Positions 9,320 to 22,999 of a stretch of 64,000 nucleotides of DNA are shown piece after piece. The position numbers were made by a program, and so were the translations under genes. How positions within the stretch are numbered: position 1 is the stretch's first letter; each line of letters starts with the position of its first letter. The notes under the pieces were generated by a model. The model was not told the origin of the DNA, searched no databases, and saw only the letters and a list, made by a program, of their open reading frames with translations. This DNA is from Vesta saturnalis (taxonomy: Eukaryota > Arthropoda > Insecta > Coleoptera > Lampyridae), in NCBI GenBank assembly GCA_036346205.1, contig JARFJB010002198.1:692001-756000 (forward strand), given 5' to 3'.

Positions 9320-12300
9320 AGTTATATTTCCATGCCATAATAGGTGGTAGGCATGTATACTCCTTGCCAGCCGGGGAGGTACCACCACCCTTATCATGGG
9401 CTCCTTAATATTGGGTCTCCGATTTTCTGAGCTCGGTAAGGGCTGCCGGTTACCTTTTCCATCATCCTTAATCTATTCTCATCCTTATTCTTCCTTCTCG
9501 CCCTCACTGTCTTCCTATCGGATTAAAAGTCCCAAATTAAAAAATAATATGGCTGTGGTTTCTGGGGTTATAAATTCCGGACGTAAAATCCTGCCCCACT
9601 CGGATGTCCGGGAGGGCAGGGCCCAAGCGACCTCGGTCATCGAAAGTATCAACTTTCTGATTCACTACTGCAACATCCGCGGTATCAGGTCTAATCTTAA
9701 TGCTATTCACCAACATCTTGAACAATTACAACCTGATATATTGTTTCTATCTGAAACACAAGTCTCCTCTGAAAGCTCCGAGTCACCCGACTTGCAATTT
9801 CCTCAATACCATCTTCACTCTAACTTTCGATATAAAGGAGGCGTATGTGCGTACATCAAGGACAGAATTGCTTGCAAGAGGGTTTCTTCCTTAGAAAATA
9901 AAAATTTTGACGTGATTTGGTTTAAACATTCTGGTCCTAATTTTGTGAAATTCTACTGTTGCATTTATAGGTCTCCTAATGACAGCAACTTTCAAGACTT
10001 ATTCGATTACCTTAGTATGAAAGTTGACTATCTCCTGTCTCAGTTTCCATCTTGCGATATCTCATTTGTAGGCGATTTCAATGTTCATAACTCTAATTGG
10101 CTTCAATTTTCATCTACTACAAATCCCGCTGGTCATAGTGCAGAAACATTTGCTATTTCATGTGATCTCACACAAATGATTTCTGAACCCACAAGAATCC
10201 CTGATAACCCTAACCATACTACACATCTTCTAGATCTCTTTCTTACATCAAACCCTCTTGTTTATAAAACTTCCGTTCTTTCGCCTTTAGGTCTTTCCGA
10301 CCATTGTCTAATAAAAATCATTTCTACAGTACCTAATTCCACTGTTGTTCGCAAAACCGATAGAACCTTGTGGTGTTTTAAGTCAGCTCGATGGAGTGAT
10401 TTACGGGATTTCTTTGCAACCTTTCCATGGCGTGAATATTGTTTTAAGTGGTCCTCTTCTTCGGACATCGCTCTTTCAGTATCTGAAGTCATCCTCATGG
10501 GAATGGAGTTATACATTCCGAAAAAACAGTACCGTGTAGGTCATTCACGTTCCAAACCCTGGTTCAATAAGGCTTGTTCTGATGCAATATCTTTAAAAAA
10601 TAAATGTTACATTAAATTGAAATCTAATAAATCGGTTGACAGTCATGTAGAATACGTTGGTGCTAGAAATATCTGCAAAAGTGTCATCACTAAAACTAAA
10701 AAGTTGTTCGAACAACGAAAATGCAATGAACCAGCTACATCTCCTTTAGGCAGTCGTAAATTTTGGTCTTTAGCAAAAGCCATTAGTAAAAACTTTCGAA
10801 CATCTTCATTTCCCCCCCTGACATCTATTGACGGATCGGTAGTTGCTGATTCTGTAGACAAAGCCAACGTTTTTGTGGATTTGTTTGCATCAAACTCGTG
10901 TCTCAATGATTCTGGAAAAGATGTGCCCCTAGTCAACTCTTCTTCATACGTTATGAAACCAATTCATTTTCGGTACAAGCTCTTGGAATCGATCATCAGT
11001 AGGCTTGATCTCAATAAGGCGACTGGCCCAGACGGTATCCCATCTATTGTCTTAAAGAAATGTTCCCCCGAAGTAGTACCAGTCCTATCTAAGCTCTATA
11101 CGATCTCTATATCTTCTGGGGAATTCCCTTCATCATGTTCAACCTATTCCCAAAAAAGACCGATCCCTCAAATTACAGACCAATTGCCATCACTTCCATT
11201 TTGTCTAAAATCATGGAAAAAGCCATCAATCAGCAACTGCTCATGTTCCTTGAAACTAACAAACTCCTTAGTGACCACCAATATGGGTTTAGGCAAAGTC
11301 GTGCAACAGGCGATCTTCTTTCATATGTGACCCAAGTTTGGAACAATACAGTAGAGCAGTCCGGTGAAACAGTTGTAGTCGCTTTAGATATCTCAAAGGC
11401 ATTTGACCAAGTTTGGCATAAGCGTTTACTTGCCAAACTCACCTCGTTTGGGTTATATGTTACGCTCATCAACTGGGTTTCTAGTTTCCTTGATAAAAGA
11501 CGAATACGTGTCGTAGTTGATGGCTTTTTTTCAAAAGAAGTTAGCATTAACGCGGGCGTACCACAGGGATCCGTTGTAGCGCCTACACTTTTTCTGCTGT
11601 ACATAAACGACCTTATTTCTTCAACAACTAACCCCATCCATTGCTTTGCTGATGATAGCACTCTTCATTGTAGTTCATCTCAGTCTACTCATAGTGATAA
11701 TCCACCTTCTATGTCAAATCAAGAAATTAAAGCTGAAATGGCAAATTCAATCAACAAAGACATTCAACGTATTCTCGAATGGGGAAGCAATAATCTAGTT
11801 AAATTTAATGCTAACAAAACTCAGTGTTGCCTTATGTCCGCCAAAAAAAAATCGATCATTTCCTGTTGTAAGTATGAATGGCTCAGTTCTTAAGTTTTCA
11901 GACTCTATTACTCTGTTGGGTATGACTGTATCTTCAAATCTCTCATGAGTTGACCATCTTCTGTCAGCTACCCAAACAGCTGCTCGTAAAATAGGCTTTT
12001 TGTACAGATTTAAGCAGTACTTTACCTCTAGACAACTCCTTCTGCTGTATAAGGCCCAAATTCGGCCTCATCTGGAATATAATTCTCACCTTTGGGTTAG
12101 TGCTCCCCAATACGCTCTCGATATCGTTGATCGTATTCAAAAGAGAGCGATTAGGCTTATAAATGATGGTTTCAGTTCTTTCTTTGTATTATCGTTATTA
12201 CAACGGCTATTGTGCTGGTGAATTACATTCTTTGATACCATCTCCGGCTATCTTTGCGAGAAACACTCGGTTCGCTCATTCACATCATCAGTATGCAGTA

Positions 12301-12550
12301 CAAATCTCCACTTGTCGTACCAAACGGGCGCAATCCACATTTTTCTACACGGCTTCTAAACTCTGGAATGATCTCCCTAGTTCCTGTTTTCCTCTCACTT
12401 ATGATATGAGAAAATTTAAAGTAGAGCTGTTCATAGGCATCTATTGGCAATTCATTATCCCTCTATCCATCCTCCTAAGTGTTCCTGAGTGCTTTAGCAC
12501 GATAGGCCTTATTTAGCCTGTTCAGGTCCACAATCATAAAAAAAAAAAAA
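9320..12550 (+). mobile_element. Non-LTR retrotransposon (Jockey/CR1 group), nearly full length, with poly(A)
   Basis: A GC-richer 5' untranslated-like region (about 9330-9560) is followed by an APE-type endonuclease, a reverse transcriptase and a C-terminal domain on the plus strand, ending in a 13-A tract at about 12538-12550. No nucleic-acid-binding ORF1 protein is seen, so ORF1 is either missing or was never included in this copy. I could not find a convincing target-site duplication. The C-terminal motif YTASKLWNDLPSSCF is the type seen in Jockey/CR1-like elements; the exact clade is uncertain. Confidence 0.8.
9396..12516 (+). pseudogene. LINE ORF2: AP endonuclease plus reverse transcriptase, three or more lesions
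   Basis: The endonuclease spans about 9640-10310 with the expected residues: HYCNIRGIRSN, LSETQ (Glu), GDFNVHNSNW (Asp/Asn), SDHCLI (Ser-Asp-His). The RT begins with NKATGPDGIPSIVLKK. A frameshift near 11130 moves the reading to the frame open at 11135-11893, which holds PSNYRPIAITS, ALDISKAFDQVWH, GVPQGSVVAPTLF and FADDSTL (the catalytic FADD). A second frameshift falls in the A9 run at about 11844-11852. A TGA near 11950 replaces an expected Trp, and a third shift occurs near 12170. The C-terminal region runs from about 11990 to 12450. The true start is unclear; Met 9396 lies in what looks like leader sequence. Enzyme motifs are intact but the protein cannot be made in one frame. Confidence 0.82.
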
Positions 12551-15500
12551 TCACACATTTAAGGGTAAATAATCGTCTTTTTTATTTATTTCAATACATT
12601 ACAGAAGAGTAGTCCACTACCGTGGTTGGTTTAATTTAAGTAGTAACATTACAGAATTGCCCGACGTTTCGGTACTGTGTGTGCTTTAGTGCTTTACATT
12701 TTACAATTGTATTTCTAAACAGAGTTACATTTACACTAATGCATTCCTCCTATAGGTGTGGTGGAAAGGTGTCAGTCTTCTCTAGTTTCTTTGCTTTGTA
12801 TAGGTACTCTTTGATGACTCAAGACCCCGCATAAGAAAATTATGTGACACACACATCAGATTTTTCATTGTAAATGTGTATTAGGGTCAGATTTAGAGAT
12901 AAATTGTTAAACCCCACAAAACATGTCATTAAGTTTCAAAATAGTGTGATATAAACGTAAAATGAACAAGTTGCGTTTTAGTTGTTAATTTGTAGTAAGA
13001 TTTCTGTTGTATTTTAATGATTTAGTTCAGCACAAAGGCATTGCTGATTACACAACATATTTTTTGTTATTAAATATGTGTAATCAACTTTGTGTTGATT
13101 TAAGTACAATCACTAAAAATGAAATCGTATGATGGGAAATAAAGTGTGTTGAAGTATATAATTAGATTCTGCCAGGATCATTTCATTTTCGGTTATTTTA
13201 TATATTTTCGTTGTAGCTATGTACTGCTGAATTTCAATTATTCTGATACAATTATTGAAGTGAAAGTCCGCTATTATAAATATCATTATCATAACTCCTA
13301 TGTTCACGTTTAACAATGAAGGGAGAACCAAAAAATAAAGCATAACACAGAAAATTATAAATAAATACGTGTTTTTGTTATATGCTCCTGTCCTTTTAAA
13401 AGCACGTAAACATGTTTGTATCTATTTACATTTCTGTACCCAAACCATTATGAAAAATTACGTGTGTTGCAAAAAATTTACATCGCGTATTTGGGCACGG
13501 CCTAGTATATTTTTATGATTATTAGTTTGTCTTCGTGTATATATTTGTTTGCAGACATTAATTTGTACCTAGGGCTATTTACAAATACATTTTTAACCCC
13601 ACGGACTGTTACTTTATGGTCTTTTTATCCTAAAATATTACATTTTATGTATGTTAATATGTTGTGTATTTCTGAACGACATCTTCCAGTCCATGTTATC
13701 TTTTATGTGCGGCAAATATTTCAAGCACTATAACCATTATTATACTAAAAGAAGATGGTATGTACTCTTACTTCGCATTTCAGAAATATTGACGTCAAGA
13801 AATTGTACTCTTGAGATTAGGGCACTCAACTCATAAAACATCAAAAGATCCCAATTTATCTACTTCATTCCAAAAAATGAATCAATGAATTCTTTTCACA
13901 ATTAATATATTTGAATACTAGTAAAACACCTTTCCTATATCGAAATTAATTTGTATTACATTCATAACGCTTTCTTAAAATTGTATATGTAGGAATAAAC
14001 TCAATGAGTTCCTTTGTCTGTATAGGTAATTTATTTTATTCTGCCATAGGTTAGTGAATATATTTTCTTTTCTCTTGAAGTTTTAGTTTTCAATCTTACG
14101 ATAATTACCTCTCGTGGAGATTGAAAGACTTTTCTGGGCAATTTGATGTATTTAGTTTCGGAGGAATTTAAATTAGATTTTCAGTTAGAATACTAAAGTA
14201 CTATTATCTATTTAAAATGCAGACATTGAAGATGGTTAGCAAATTAAAATTGGTAGTCAACGAATATAAGATTCCTTAGGTCAACTTAGAATTTTATTAG
14301 AATTTTTATAAGGACATTAAAGAAATTGCCTGTGTTGCGATATTATCATGGTTTAATTCTAATAAAACATTACATTCACTGTGTGTAACTTCGACGATTT
14401 GATACAATACTGCCGAGCACCTTCCTATAGCACGCTTACTATGTTACACGTAACTTAAAAAAAAGTTGTATACCTCGAAAAGTTAAAATTAATTTAAAAT
14501 TTACACCTTGGGCCAAAACGAGGTAGTTTGACTGTTACCTTTTTAAATAAAACACCTGTAATTTTCTTTTATTCGATACAGTGGTAATACAGTAAAGTTA
14601 TTAACAAAAAAGCCACCATTTTCTCCTAGGAATTTCCATTTTTACCAATCAATTCTTAAAAAATGCCGTAACCATAAAATTTCAATTTCGTTTTTTAATT
14701 AGGGGGTCGCTTTAACCCCCTTGGGTGTATCATGCTCTTTGCAACGTATGTAGTACCCTTAGATACTACTTTTGTTTGTTTAACCCGCTCCAAAAAATAA
14801 CATTTGAGTTCTTTTAAACTCTTTTATAATTCCAACATTTTTTAATAAAATTTAATACCTGAGATGATTATTGTTTATTACGTGTTATTAAAACTGAATG
14901 GGTTCAATTTATACAGATATCATTTACTAATTAATTTTTACTTTGCTTACTAATTATTTTCGGTTGCGTAAATGAATTTTAAGCTTTATGTTTACTAACT
15001 CCTTTCTTAATTGGTTGCAGCGGCTAGCTCAAGTTAATATAAAGAAACGATTTCTGTTATCATTGCCCAAAATTATGCTCCCTTTGAAATATTTATTTAT
15101 CTGGATTCCCATTGAGTTGACTTCTTTCTGTATTTATATATTCAATAATTGTGTAAGCTTGTGATAATAATAATCTTTAGCAATAAAATTAAATCAAACG
15201 CTATACTCATTTTAATTAAATTCCAAATCTGAACGAAAATGCATCAATGCGTTGTTTACACATATTTATAAAATCAAACCTAAATTTACATAACTAACAT
15301 ATAACAAATAAAATCCTTATCACAATGAAACGATTGTTTTTGTTTAATTGTGACAGTTAAATATAAAAGTTCGAGAAATCAAACACAAAAGAGTTTTATT
15401 TATTAACATAAACAAAAAAGGTTCTTACTTATTTTCGTTGCAACTAATGATGTAATACTGGCGTTTCTTTGACCGATGATAAGGGGGCCTCAGATAGGTT

Positions 15501-16388
15501 AGAGCCTGCACTTCCGATGATGTCACCTACCTCACCCTGGAACCGCTTCTGTATTGTTGTCTTTAACTTTCCTTATACGTTTGTGTAGTTGAATACGCTT
15601 CTTATTTTATTTCATCAATTAAAGATTATAGTAAATAATTGTTCGATATGTTTCCACTATTCAGTTTTTACTTAACTGTTCAGATTTAACTACAAATAGC
15701 CTGCGCAACAGATGAAAGCTATTTAAAAACCGCGAATGCTCCTGTTTACACATCAACAAATTTGAGTTATTGTCCTTTATACTTCGATTTCCCAATCTGG
15801 GTGGATTACTGTCTATTATATTTATTGTTCACTATTCAAGCACAATTGATTACGGTTCTGAAACATACGTCACTTTTTATTATTTCAATAGGAAGGTAAT
15901 GTTATACTTCTTCCTTATCACCGTTGATTAATTCTTATTTGTAATTTTCACACTGTATAGGGCTGCGTGACTATACAATGTCACTTATCGCTAATTTTTA
16001 TGCAACCCTTTCTGTTCGCTTTCTTAGCGCAACCGTTTGTGATCTTTCACTGTATGCGACTGTTTTAAAAACTGCACATCATCATTATAACAGCGCCATT
16101 TCCTTCCGCCACATTAATGCACTTGGAAATGCCGCGTATTTAAATATTTTCAAATTGAATATATAGGTAACTCCAGCTTTTCATGTTAATATTAATTGTG
16201 TTCAAATACAAATAAACAATAACCATTTCTTTATTTAGAAAAATAATATATAAATATCTAATCTCGTATAATTTAGCGCGAAATTTTGATTTTTCTTCTT
16301 CTTCCCGTTACATCTTTGTTTAGCAAGAAATAAGGCACATTATAGCTGTCACATAGTACTAAATATTGTTATGATGTGTTACAATAGT
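12551..16388. other. AT-rich stretch without recognised gene
   Basis: Only short frames, none recognisable. At about 12640-12690 there is a GC-richer patch (GCCCGACGTTTCGGTACTG) of the sort often found in dispersed insect repeats, but I cannot assign it. Around 14450-14760 several poly-A and poly-T-rich blocks surround a short C-rich patch. No RNA gene, LTR or inverted repeat could be established by eye. Confidence 0.35.
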
Positions 16389-16393
16389 TATTT

Positions 16394-16492
16394 ATGTAAC
16401 AAGTGCAAAAAGTGAGCGTTTATTGCTCCCGGCGTGCGTTTGTCAACGAGGGCTTTAGTCCGAGTGGAACACTTTTTGCACAAGTTGCATAC
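16394..16492. repeat. Inverted repeat with GC-rich loop
   Basis: Arms 16394-16414 (GTAACAAGTGCAAAAAGTG) and about 16470-16492 (CACTTTTTGCACAAGTTGCA) are reverse complements with two or three mismatches. They enclose a ~55-bp loop that is clearly GC-richer than its surroundings (CTCCCGGCGTGCGTTTGTC). It could be a short MITE or a transcribed hairpin. No coding frame spans it. Confidence 0.55.
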
Positions 16493-18897
16493 AATATTTT
16501 TTCTACGTTCATACAAAACGAAAAAATGGACAGTTTTACTTAGTGGCTGTAAGTGTCAAAAATGTTTTTTAATAACATAATATTCGATGTTTAATGAATA
16601 ATTATTATTGTTAGTTCGTATTCCTAAATTTTAAATTTAAAGATGCTTCATTTGCAGTACACTGATTTCTAGTTGTCGTTACTGTGATTCGCATTTTCTA
16701 TAATATTTCTCATTTTAAGCTTATTTATTTAAACTGACAAAGCGGAATAACTTATAATGAGGAGAAACCTGTTTGTTATCCTGTTTTCGGAAAAAAGAAT
16801 AGTAAAATACAGCGATGGACTCGCCATGAAACAACCTTCGCATGGATCGTAACCGTACGTAATTTTTTTTGTAAAACTTTTAAATGAAATGAAAAATTTT
16901 AATGCTTGAATTTTAAGTATAATGGTTTATTACGTATACAATGATGTAAATAGGTTTCACCTAATTAAGCAATATCAATAAAAAAAAAAGGTAATCAGAA
17001 GGGTAATAACCAAAAATCTTTAGCGTCTGTTCAAATGAAGTGTACTTCTCTCGTCAGTTCATACTGACATTTCTACATTTTCATTTGTAACGTTATACCT
17101 TTTAAATTAGCTAAGTACGCAATGGTAGCGTGCAGTAACATTTTTATTACTATAGTGCACTAAACGATAACTTTATACACTAAAAATGATGCAAAAATGT
17201 TCATTTTTTGAATGAACGCGGAACAACATTTATAACATCACAAACTTCACACCATTTATTGGTTTTGCATTCGCCGCACTTGTTGCCATACTATGTTTTC
17301 CATACTGTTTGTCACATTTTTTTTTCTTTCTATGAAACTAAAGGTTACGATTTGAACCAATATGAACCACGTTTGCAAAGGTTAAATATATGAATGATAA
17401 AATTTCAAACAGTATTTGAGAGAAGATAATTGTCGAATTATAGAAGATCCGCATCTTTCAATTATTGGGAGTGCGATTGCTACTCCATTAAAAATTATGT
17501 ATGTACAAATTAATTATAAAATTAATAGATTTCACTATCATTTTCCAATTTGAGTGTTATTTATTTATTTCTTTTGGATTACAGTTGGTTATCACAAATA
17601 TTAGTTCATAGTTACACGAAGGTGAAACAAATAGTTAAGCTAGAGTTGACAATATTTTGTATTTGTGTTTTCAAAAAGTACCTACTTAAAGAAATTGATT
17701 ACACTCAAAGCGAATTATAAAAGTTCATGCAGGAAGTCTGGAGTTTTATGTATCGAGTAAGCAAATATCTTATCGTCCAGAATCTCGGAAGATCAACATC
17801 TCGGCTTGAGATAGTTTAGATCGTGGTGGCGCTCATAGGACATTTATCTCCGATTTTAACCATCGTTTTAGCGTAAGGTGTTTGAAATTTTTGCCATTTT
17901 GCGTCTTATCTCGAACCCGACCTCCATTGCACTGGTAGTTAGTCGGCACTCTACTTATTGTTATAAGTAATACACGACGCTATCGCGGTTTAATGGTGTA
18001 ATACATGTTTATTTGACAATATTATTACAATACTTACAATACAATTACCTTTTCAACGAACCCCTACTACCCTTACCAACTGCAACATTCATTGCGCCTC
18101 TATCTTTTTCATAACAATTTCCTATGGGGAGCGGTTAATTGTATTTTCTCTAACAGTGCCAAATCCTATTTCGTTTAGATTTCGTTTTTACCTATTAGTT
18201 TTGCCGGTGTGAAAAAGTGATATTGCAAGTTAGAAACATTGACCTGATTTCAAAGGAGCAACTCACGGTTTATGCACGAAACATCGTATATACTACATAC
18301 ATACATATCTGCCGTTAGTAGGGCATCATGGTTTCATCCACAGATACAGTGAGCTCAATCGGTGCATGAACCGCTTATTGATAACATACATTAAAGGGCG
18401 CATTTTTCTTAGTTTATCATATTCAGAAAGATCATCGCGTCTGCTGCAAGGAGTACATTGCAAAGTCTCTTAAAATCTACCTCTTCGCATTGGTGCTACT
18501 ACCAGTTCATTATTACATCTTCAATCTCTTAACAGTACACTTGTTTTCTTCTTCAAGGAACGTAACCAGGAAAAATCCGAATTCCTATGAATGCGTATAC
18601 ACTTTCAATGGACAGTTCGAAATTGGTGTAGTCTGTTTACATTCATACATGCGTACGTATACTTCACTAAGGTTAGGATAGGCTGAGGAGTCACCATTAG
18701 TTCAAAATACTAAAGTGTAGATAAATTTTCTATCTCTCCAGCGGTCAAAGGCACTGTAAAAAGTACAAAAGACGTTTTATTAGCTAAAAAAGTTGCAATA
18801 GCCAAGAGATCGAAAATGACCAGCAGGATTTGGCACTATACGAACAATTTAATTTAATTTAGCGAATTTCCGCTGAAAACATGATTATACTTAGCAT
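16493..18897. other. AT-rich stretch without recognised gene
   Basis: No gene, RNA or clear repeat recognised. A region near 17940-18240 (TAATACATGTTTATTTGACA, then C-rich text) has an LTR-like look, but no second copy or flanking duplication was found in this window, so it is not called. Confidence 0.3.
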
Positions 18898-19197
18898 TTA
18901 CGTATTTTTGCAACAAAAAGGCAGTATATAGTACAAATCGTTCAAAACATGACGCATTCCCATGAAGTTTGATAAAAAATCTACCAACTGCGGATATAAA
19001 GGAGTGCTTATGCGTACACTGTCATCACATGGTAAATAATATAACCAAAGGTTGAGCATCGATTCCGTGGGTATTAATGGGTTAATAAATGGTTCTCTTT
19101 TCGGAAAATATTTTGTAAAAACCTCGGAAATAAAGTCATTGGCCTCGGCCAAGAGAGCCTTCGCAAATAAGTTACACATGTGTCTTGAAAAATCCAC
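18898..19197 (-). CDS. Unrecognised 99-residue open frame
   Basis: An open frame on the minus strand with reasonable amino-acid composition (MDFSRHMCNLFAKALLAEAN at the start, a LYPQLVDFLSNFMGMRHVL block later) and no low-complexity bias. I recognise no domain. The length is within what chance allows in 64 kb of AT-rich DNA, and no splice structure or neighbour supports it. It could be a fragment of a retroelement gag or env, or simply noise. Confidence 0.2.
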   Translation of the reverse strand: MDFSRHMCNLFAKALLAEANDFISEVFTKYFPKREPFINPLIPTESMLNLWLYYLPCDDSVRISTPLYPQLVDFLSNFMGMRHVLNDLYYILPFCCKNT

Positions 19198-20857
19198 TGT
19201 ATTGCCTTGGCAATACTAAAAGTAAAAACAAAACAAAATTCGCAAATAAATTATTAGGTCATTACCCAATCACGTTAGAGCGCAAACTATATAAGTGGAG
19301 CCGCTACGCGAGACTAATTATCTTTCCACTTCGGTCCTCACGTAACTATCTTACCATTTCCATGCCGTCCTGAAGTAACCATCTACTTATCTGACCGCTT
19401 CCGTCCTGAGGTCCTCAACGACCTACTGAACCGCCGCGTTTATTTTTACTTGTACCTGCCGACCCATCTGAGTAATTTATAATTTGTTTTACCACAATTA
19501 TCCGACCAGTTTCCAGTTGGAAAGCTTTCTTTTCTGCCTTTGGTAGATTATAAATCAATCTTGTCTGTAAAATACATGCATAATACTCTTACACTTCCCT
19601 GGAGGCGCAAACCCGCGGAAAACAAATATCCTGTACACAAAATCCTTCCCTTTGCTTTTAGAAGTATTCCAAGAAGGTATTGAGGTTTCCTAAAGGAGTT
19701 ATCCCCTAAGGCGTAGGCCTTTATAGGTGATTATTTTACCTCTGCTTGTCCAAAAGGCATAGGCATGCTCGATCTATCATCCTTCTATTTAACCCATGGT
19801 GCGTATGGTCCGTTGGGTTAGATAATCCTTACAAAGAACACAATACCCACATAATCGCTCGTCCCCGTTTCAGTCAAATTTTCTGTAAAACCGTTATAAA
19901 TCCCGTCCTTAATACTGCCATTTGTTTGTCTGTATCCAGAATAATTAATAACGCAATATCCGCCGTTTCCTGAAAGAAAATAAATTCGTTTCATTTTGTT
20001 GAATTTAAAAGTAGAAATCCCGACTTAGTATTCTTTGAAGAATTTCCGTTTATCTGCGATGTCCCGTATGCGATAAAAATTAATCACATCAAGTATTTAA
20101 TTTGTGTACTATACTCATTTACGAAAATTTCCATATTTCATAAAAGTGTTAAGGACAAGCAGCGCATACATCTTTAAATTTGCCTGTCAGGTTGCTTGCG
20201 TTGTATAAACAAACTGAATAATTCTTAGAGCCCTGAAACTAAACTGCTACATAAATAAATGTAGTATTCGTAATTCAATCTTCAAAGGCAGAGGACAAAG
20301 ACAGTTCATGACGTGGTGACCGAGATATAAAATCCTTGCCTTCTTGAAGCTATTAACTGTTATCATTCCATTGTATAAAATTTCTAAGATTAGCATAATA
20401 TAAAGACCCTTTATATTTATGAACGCTTGGATTATTTTTAAACTAAAAAGAAACTACAATAAAACCAACCACATTGAGTGGTCGGAATAAACTATTTAAT
20501 TGATTTGCGAAAAGGGTGATCATTTACCTCTAGTTGCTACTATAAAAGAGGTTTGTACGTTAATTATTTAATCCACAGATGAACCATTCTACCTGGAAAA
20601 GGTCCGTACGCTACCTAGAACGTAATCTTAATTGTATGTTTATTTATTGAGATTATTGTTTTCTTTGTTCTTATTATTACTATAAATACCGTATTTTAGA
20701 TTAAAGTTTAGAATTAACGTTTAGAATTCTGTGCCAAGAGGGAATAAATATTACGTTTGTTACGGTCTTAAAGTTGTCACTGATTAAAGCATCTCCCCAT
20801 TCCTCGACTCGAAATCTATGGCGGGCACAACATCTAGCTACTGATTAATAAAAGTAA

Positions 20858-20883
20858 GCCCCCCTTACTTATAGAAGGGGGGC
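20858..20883. repeat. Perfect 9-bp G/C-tract hairpin
   Basis: GCCCCCCTT, loop ACTTATAG, then AAGGGGGGC. In an AT-rich background a C6/G6 stem is conspicuous. No coding context; function unknown. Confidence 0.7.
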
Positions 20884-21254
20884 ATTACAACATGATACAG
20901 ATAACAGATTTTAAAGTGTATAAAGAATTGAATTGAGACATTGCAGTTTGATGCTTACTTTTTCAAAAGAACACATTATTCAATGTAATATATACTGGGT
21001 TTATGTTAGTATAAAGTATTTTAATATTACACGAAGGGATAAGTGTTTAAGCAAAATGTAGAAATTTTCTAAATCGTACCATCCAGTAAGAGAGATTGCT
21101 ATATCTTGCTTTCAATTTTGAATAGGCCATATCTTGTAGTGGTTGTTAAAACGACGGGTTTTGGTAGATTAGCACTTGGAACAAACTATTCATGGTGCAT
21201 GATAAAAAAGGCGCACTAATGAGAAATTGTGATCAAGGTGACGCTTCTAAACAA

Positions 21255-21276
21255 ACACACACACGCGCGCGCACGC
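21255..21276. repeat. Alternating purine-pyrimidine (CA)n(CG)n tract
   Basis: About 22 bp of strict alternation moving from CA repeats into CG repeats (ACACACGCGCGCGCACGC). This composition is prone to the left-handed Z form. It is the longest CpG run noticed in the window. Confidence 0.8.
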
Positions 21277-22999
21277 TGGAGCTAGGCAATACAGGAGGGT
21301 AAGAAGTAGAGACCAGCATTGGCCTTATGGATAATTTGGACCATATTTAGTTAAATTTAACGCCACAGAAAGTTCGTCTTGTAGGAGGGTACGGATTTAT
21401 CTATCCTAAATTTGTCCTAATTGGACCATTTTGAAGCTTTCATCGTCACTCAATTGGTATAGAAGGTATTTTGACATCGGTTCCATACTAAACATGTTAT
21501 GTCGTTACTAACGTGGAATTTTCAATATAATTAGAAGAAATTATAGTGTAATGGCTGTAAGTTTAACTTACATTCCTTCACGTTAACGTTTATTTATTTA
21601 GAAAATTACTTAATGTGACAAGTTTGTGATTACCGTAATGTAGGTATTATGTTTGGATACAGAGCCTAATCGACCATAGTAATAAGGTAATTTTGAACAG
21701 AGCTCAATTGTTGTACTCCAAAATACCCTTCAGTATGCATTATTACTCTAATTACTGTCTAGTATTCGTGATTAATAATTTATTAGTTTTAGTGTTTGGT
21801 TTGTCTTTTGATTTCGTCCAAATAAACCATGAAGATGACTATTAAGGTTGAGGTGAGGTCAACACTGAAGTGGACTACGTAAGGTTGGAAGCAGAGCCTC
21901 ACTGAGTCTCTGGCCCCCTTCCAAATATGTATATGTTAATTAATATTAGTGGGTCTCTGTAAAACCACCGACATTACCTCCCTGAGTGAAGTTCAAGGCC
22001 GGTTGGGTAGTAAGCCTTTCTCAACTATATACAGTTAAATAAACATGGTCAGTGTTCAAATTTGGATTTCTACTGCAACAACTTCGACTAATTAAATTGT
22101 TAAAAAAATAATTTCAGAAGATAGTGAAGAAGTAGTGAATACATGATGAAAAATATGAATACACTCACAATATTTACAATCAGTCTTGTTGCTCAATGTT
22201 AATGTGAATTACTAAATCAGAAGACATTGTTTATGAGCATCCATTGTACTGGAAGTGTGTAACATGATTCACCATATCTTACTCATAATTTTATAGTAAC
22301 GTTTGACACTCAAGTAACCCTTATGTTATGACATTGACTCTGATATTCGTACTAGGTAATATTTTTTTAATTTATGTTTTTCTATTTTATAGGAATTTCG
22401 GAAAAATTAAAAAACACGTGCTTGTTTATTGAATAAAAAGTACCATATATTCCTTTCTAACGAACTTGTCTCGTAAGTAAGGTTTTTCATTGTAACATGC
22501 GATTTGAATGTGGTGAGTAGATAACTTATTACATTTTTCTCATTTCCACATTAATCGTATCTCCAATTGCTACAAGAATTTTTCTGCACTGCTTTTCTCT
22601 AACACTGAAACATCTGTTTACCGTTGTGTGGTCCCTTCTACAATTATTGTTACCGAAATTAAACGGTTATTTTCTGGCTACACTTACTACCACTTATTTA
22701 AGATGTTAACTTTTTTATCTATCGACTACTGATGTACCTCTGACTGTCGTGGCTTACCGACCCTTTATACTAGTCTAGTATAAGTATAAATATTCTGACC
22801 ATGCATCCAAAGTGCTCTAAATACATTCGTTTGATGCTGGGTTAGAGTTACTAGATTGTGCCGGATTAAAGATTCCCAGTCACTATCGTTTCACGGTATT
22901 GTGAAGAACACATAAAAAATTGGCTCCTATTTTTATACTATTCATAAAATTAAATTATAGCTCCAGTTAACCACATGATTATGATCCTAAAGGAGACAA

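Larger units (their letters stand above)
19198..22990. other. AT-rich stretch with short structural motifs but no gene
   Basis: No gene recognised. It contains a strong G/C-tract hairpin (20858-20883) and an alternating CA/CG tract (21255-21276), listed separately. Around 21840-22030 there is a GC-richer patch with GGTTGAGGTGAGGTC that I cannot assign. Confidence 0.35.

Noticed and set aside
17940..18240. Solo LTR
   Set aside because: LTR-like composition only; no paired copy, no clear ends and no target duplication seen.
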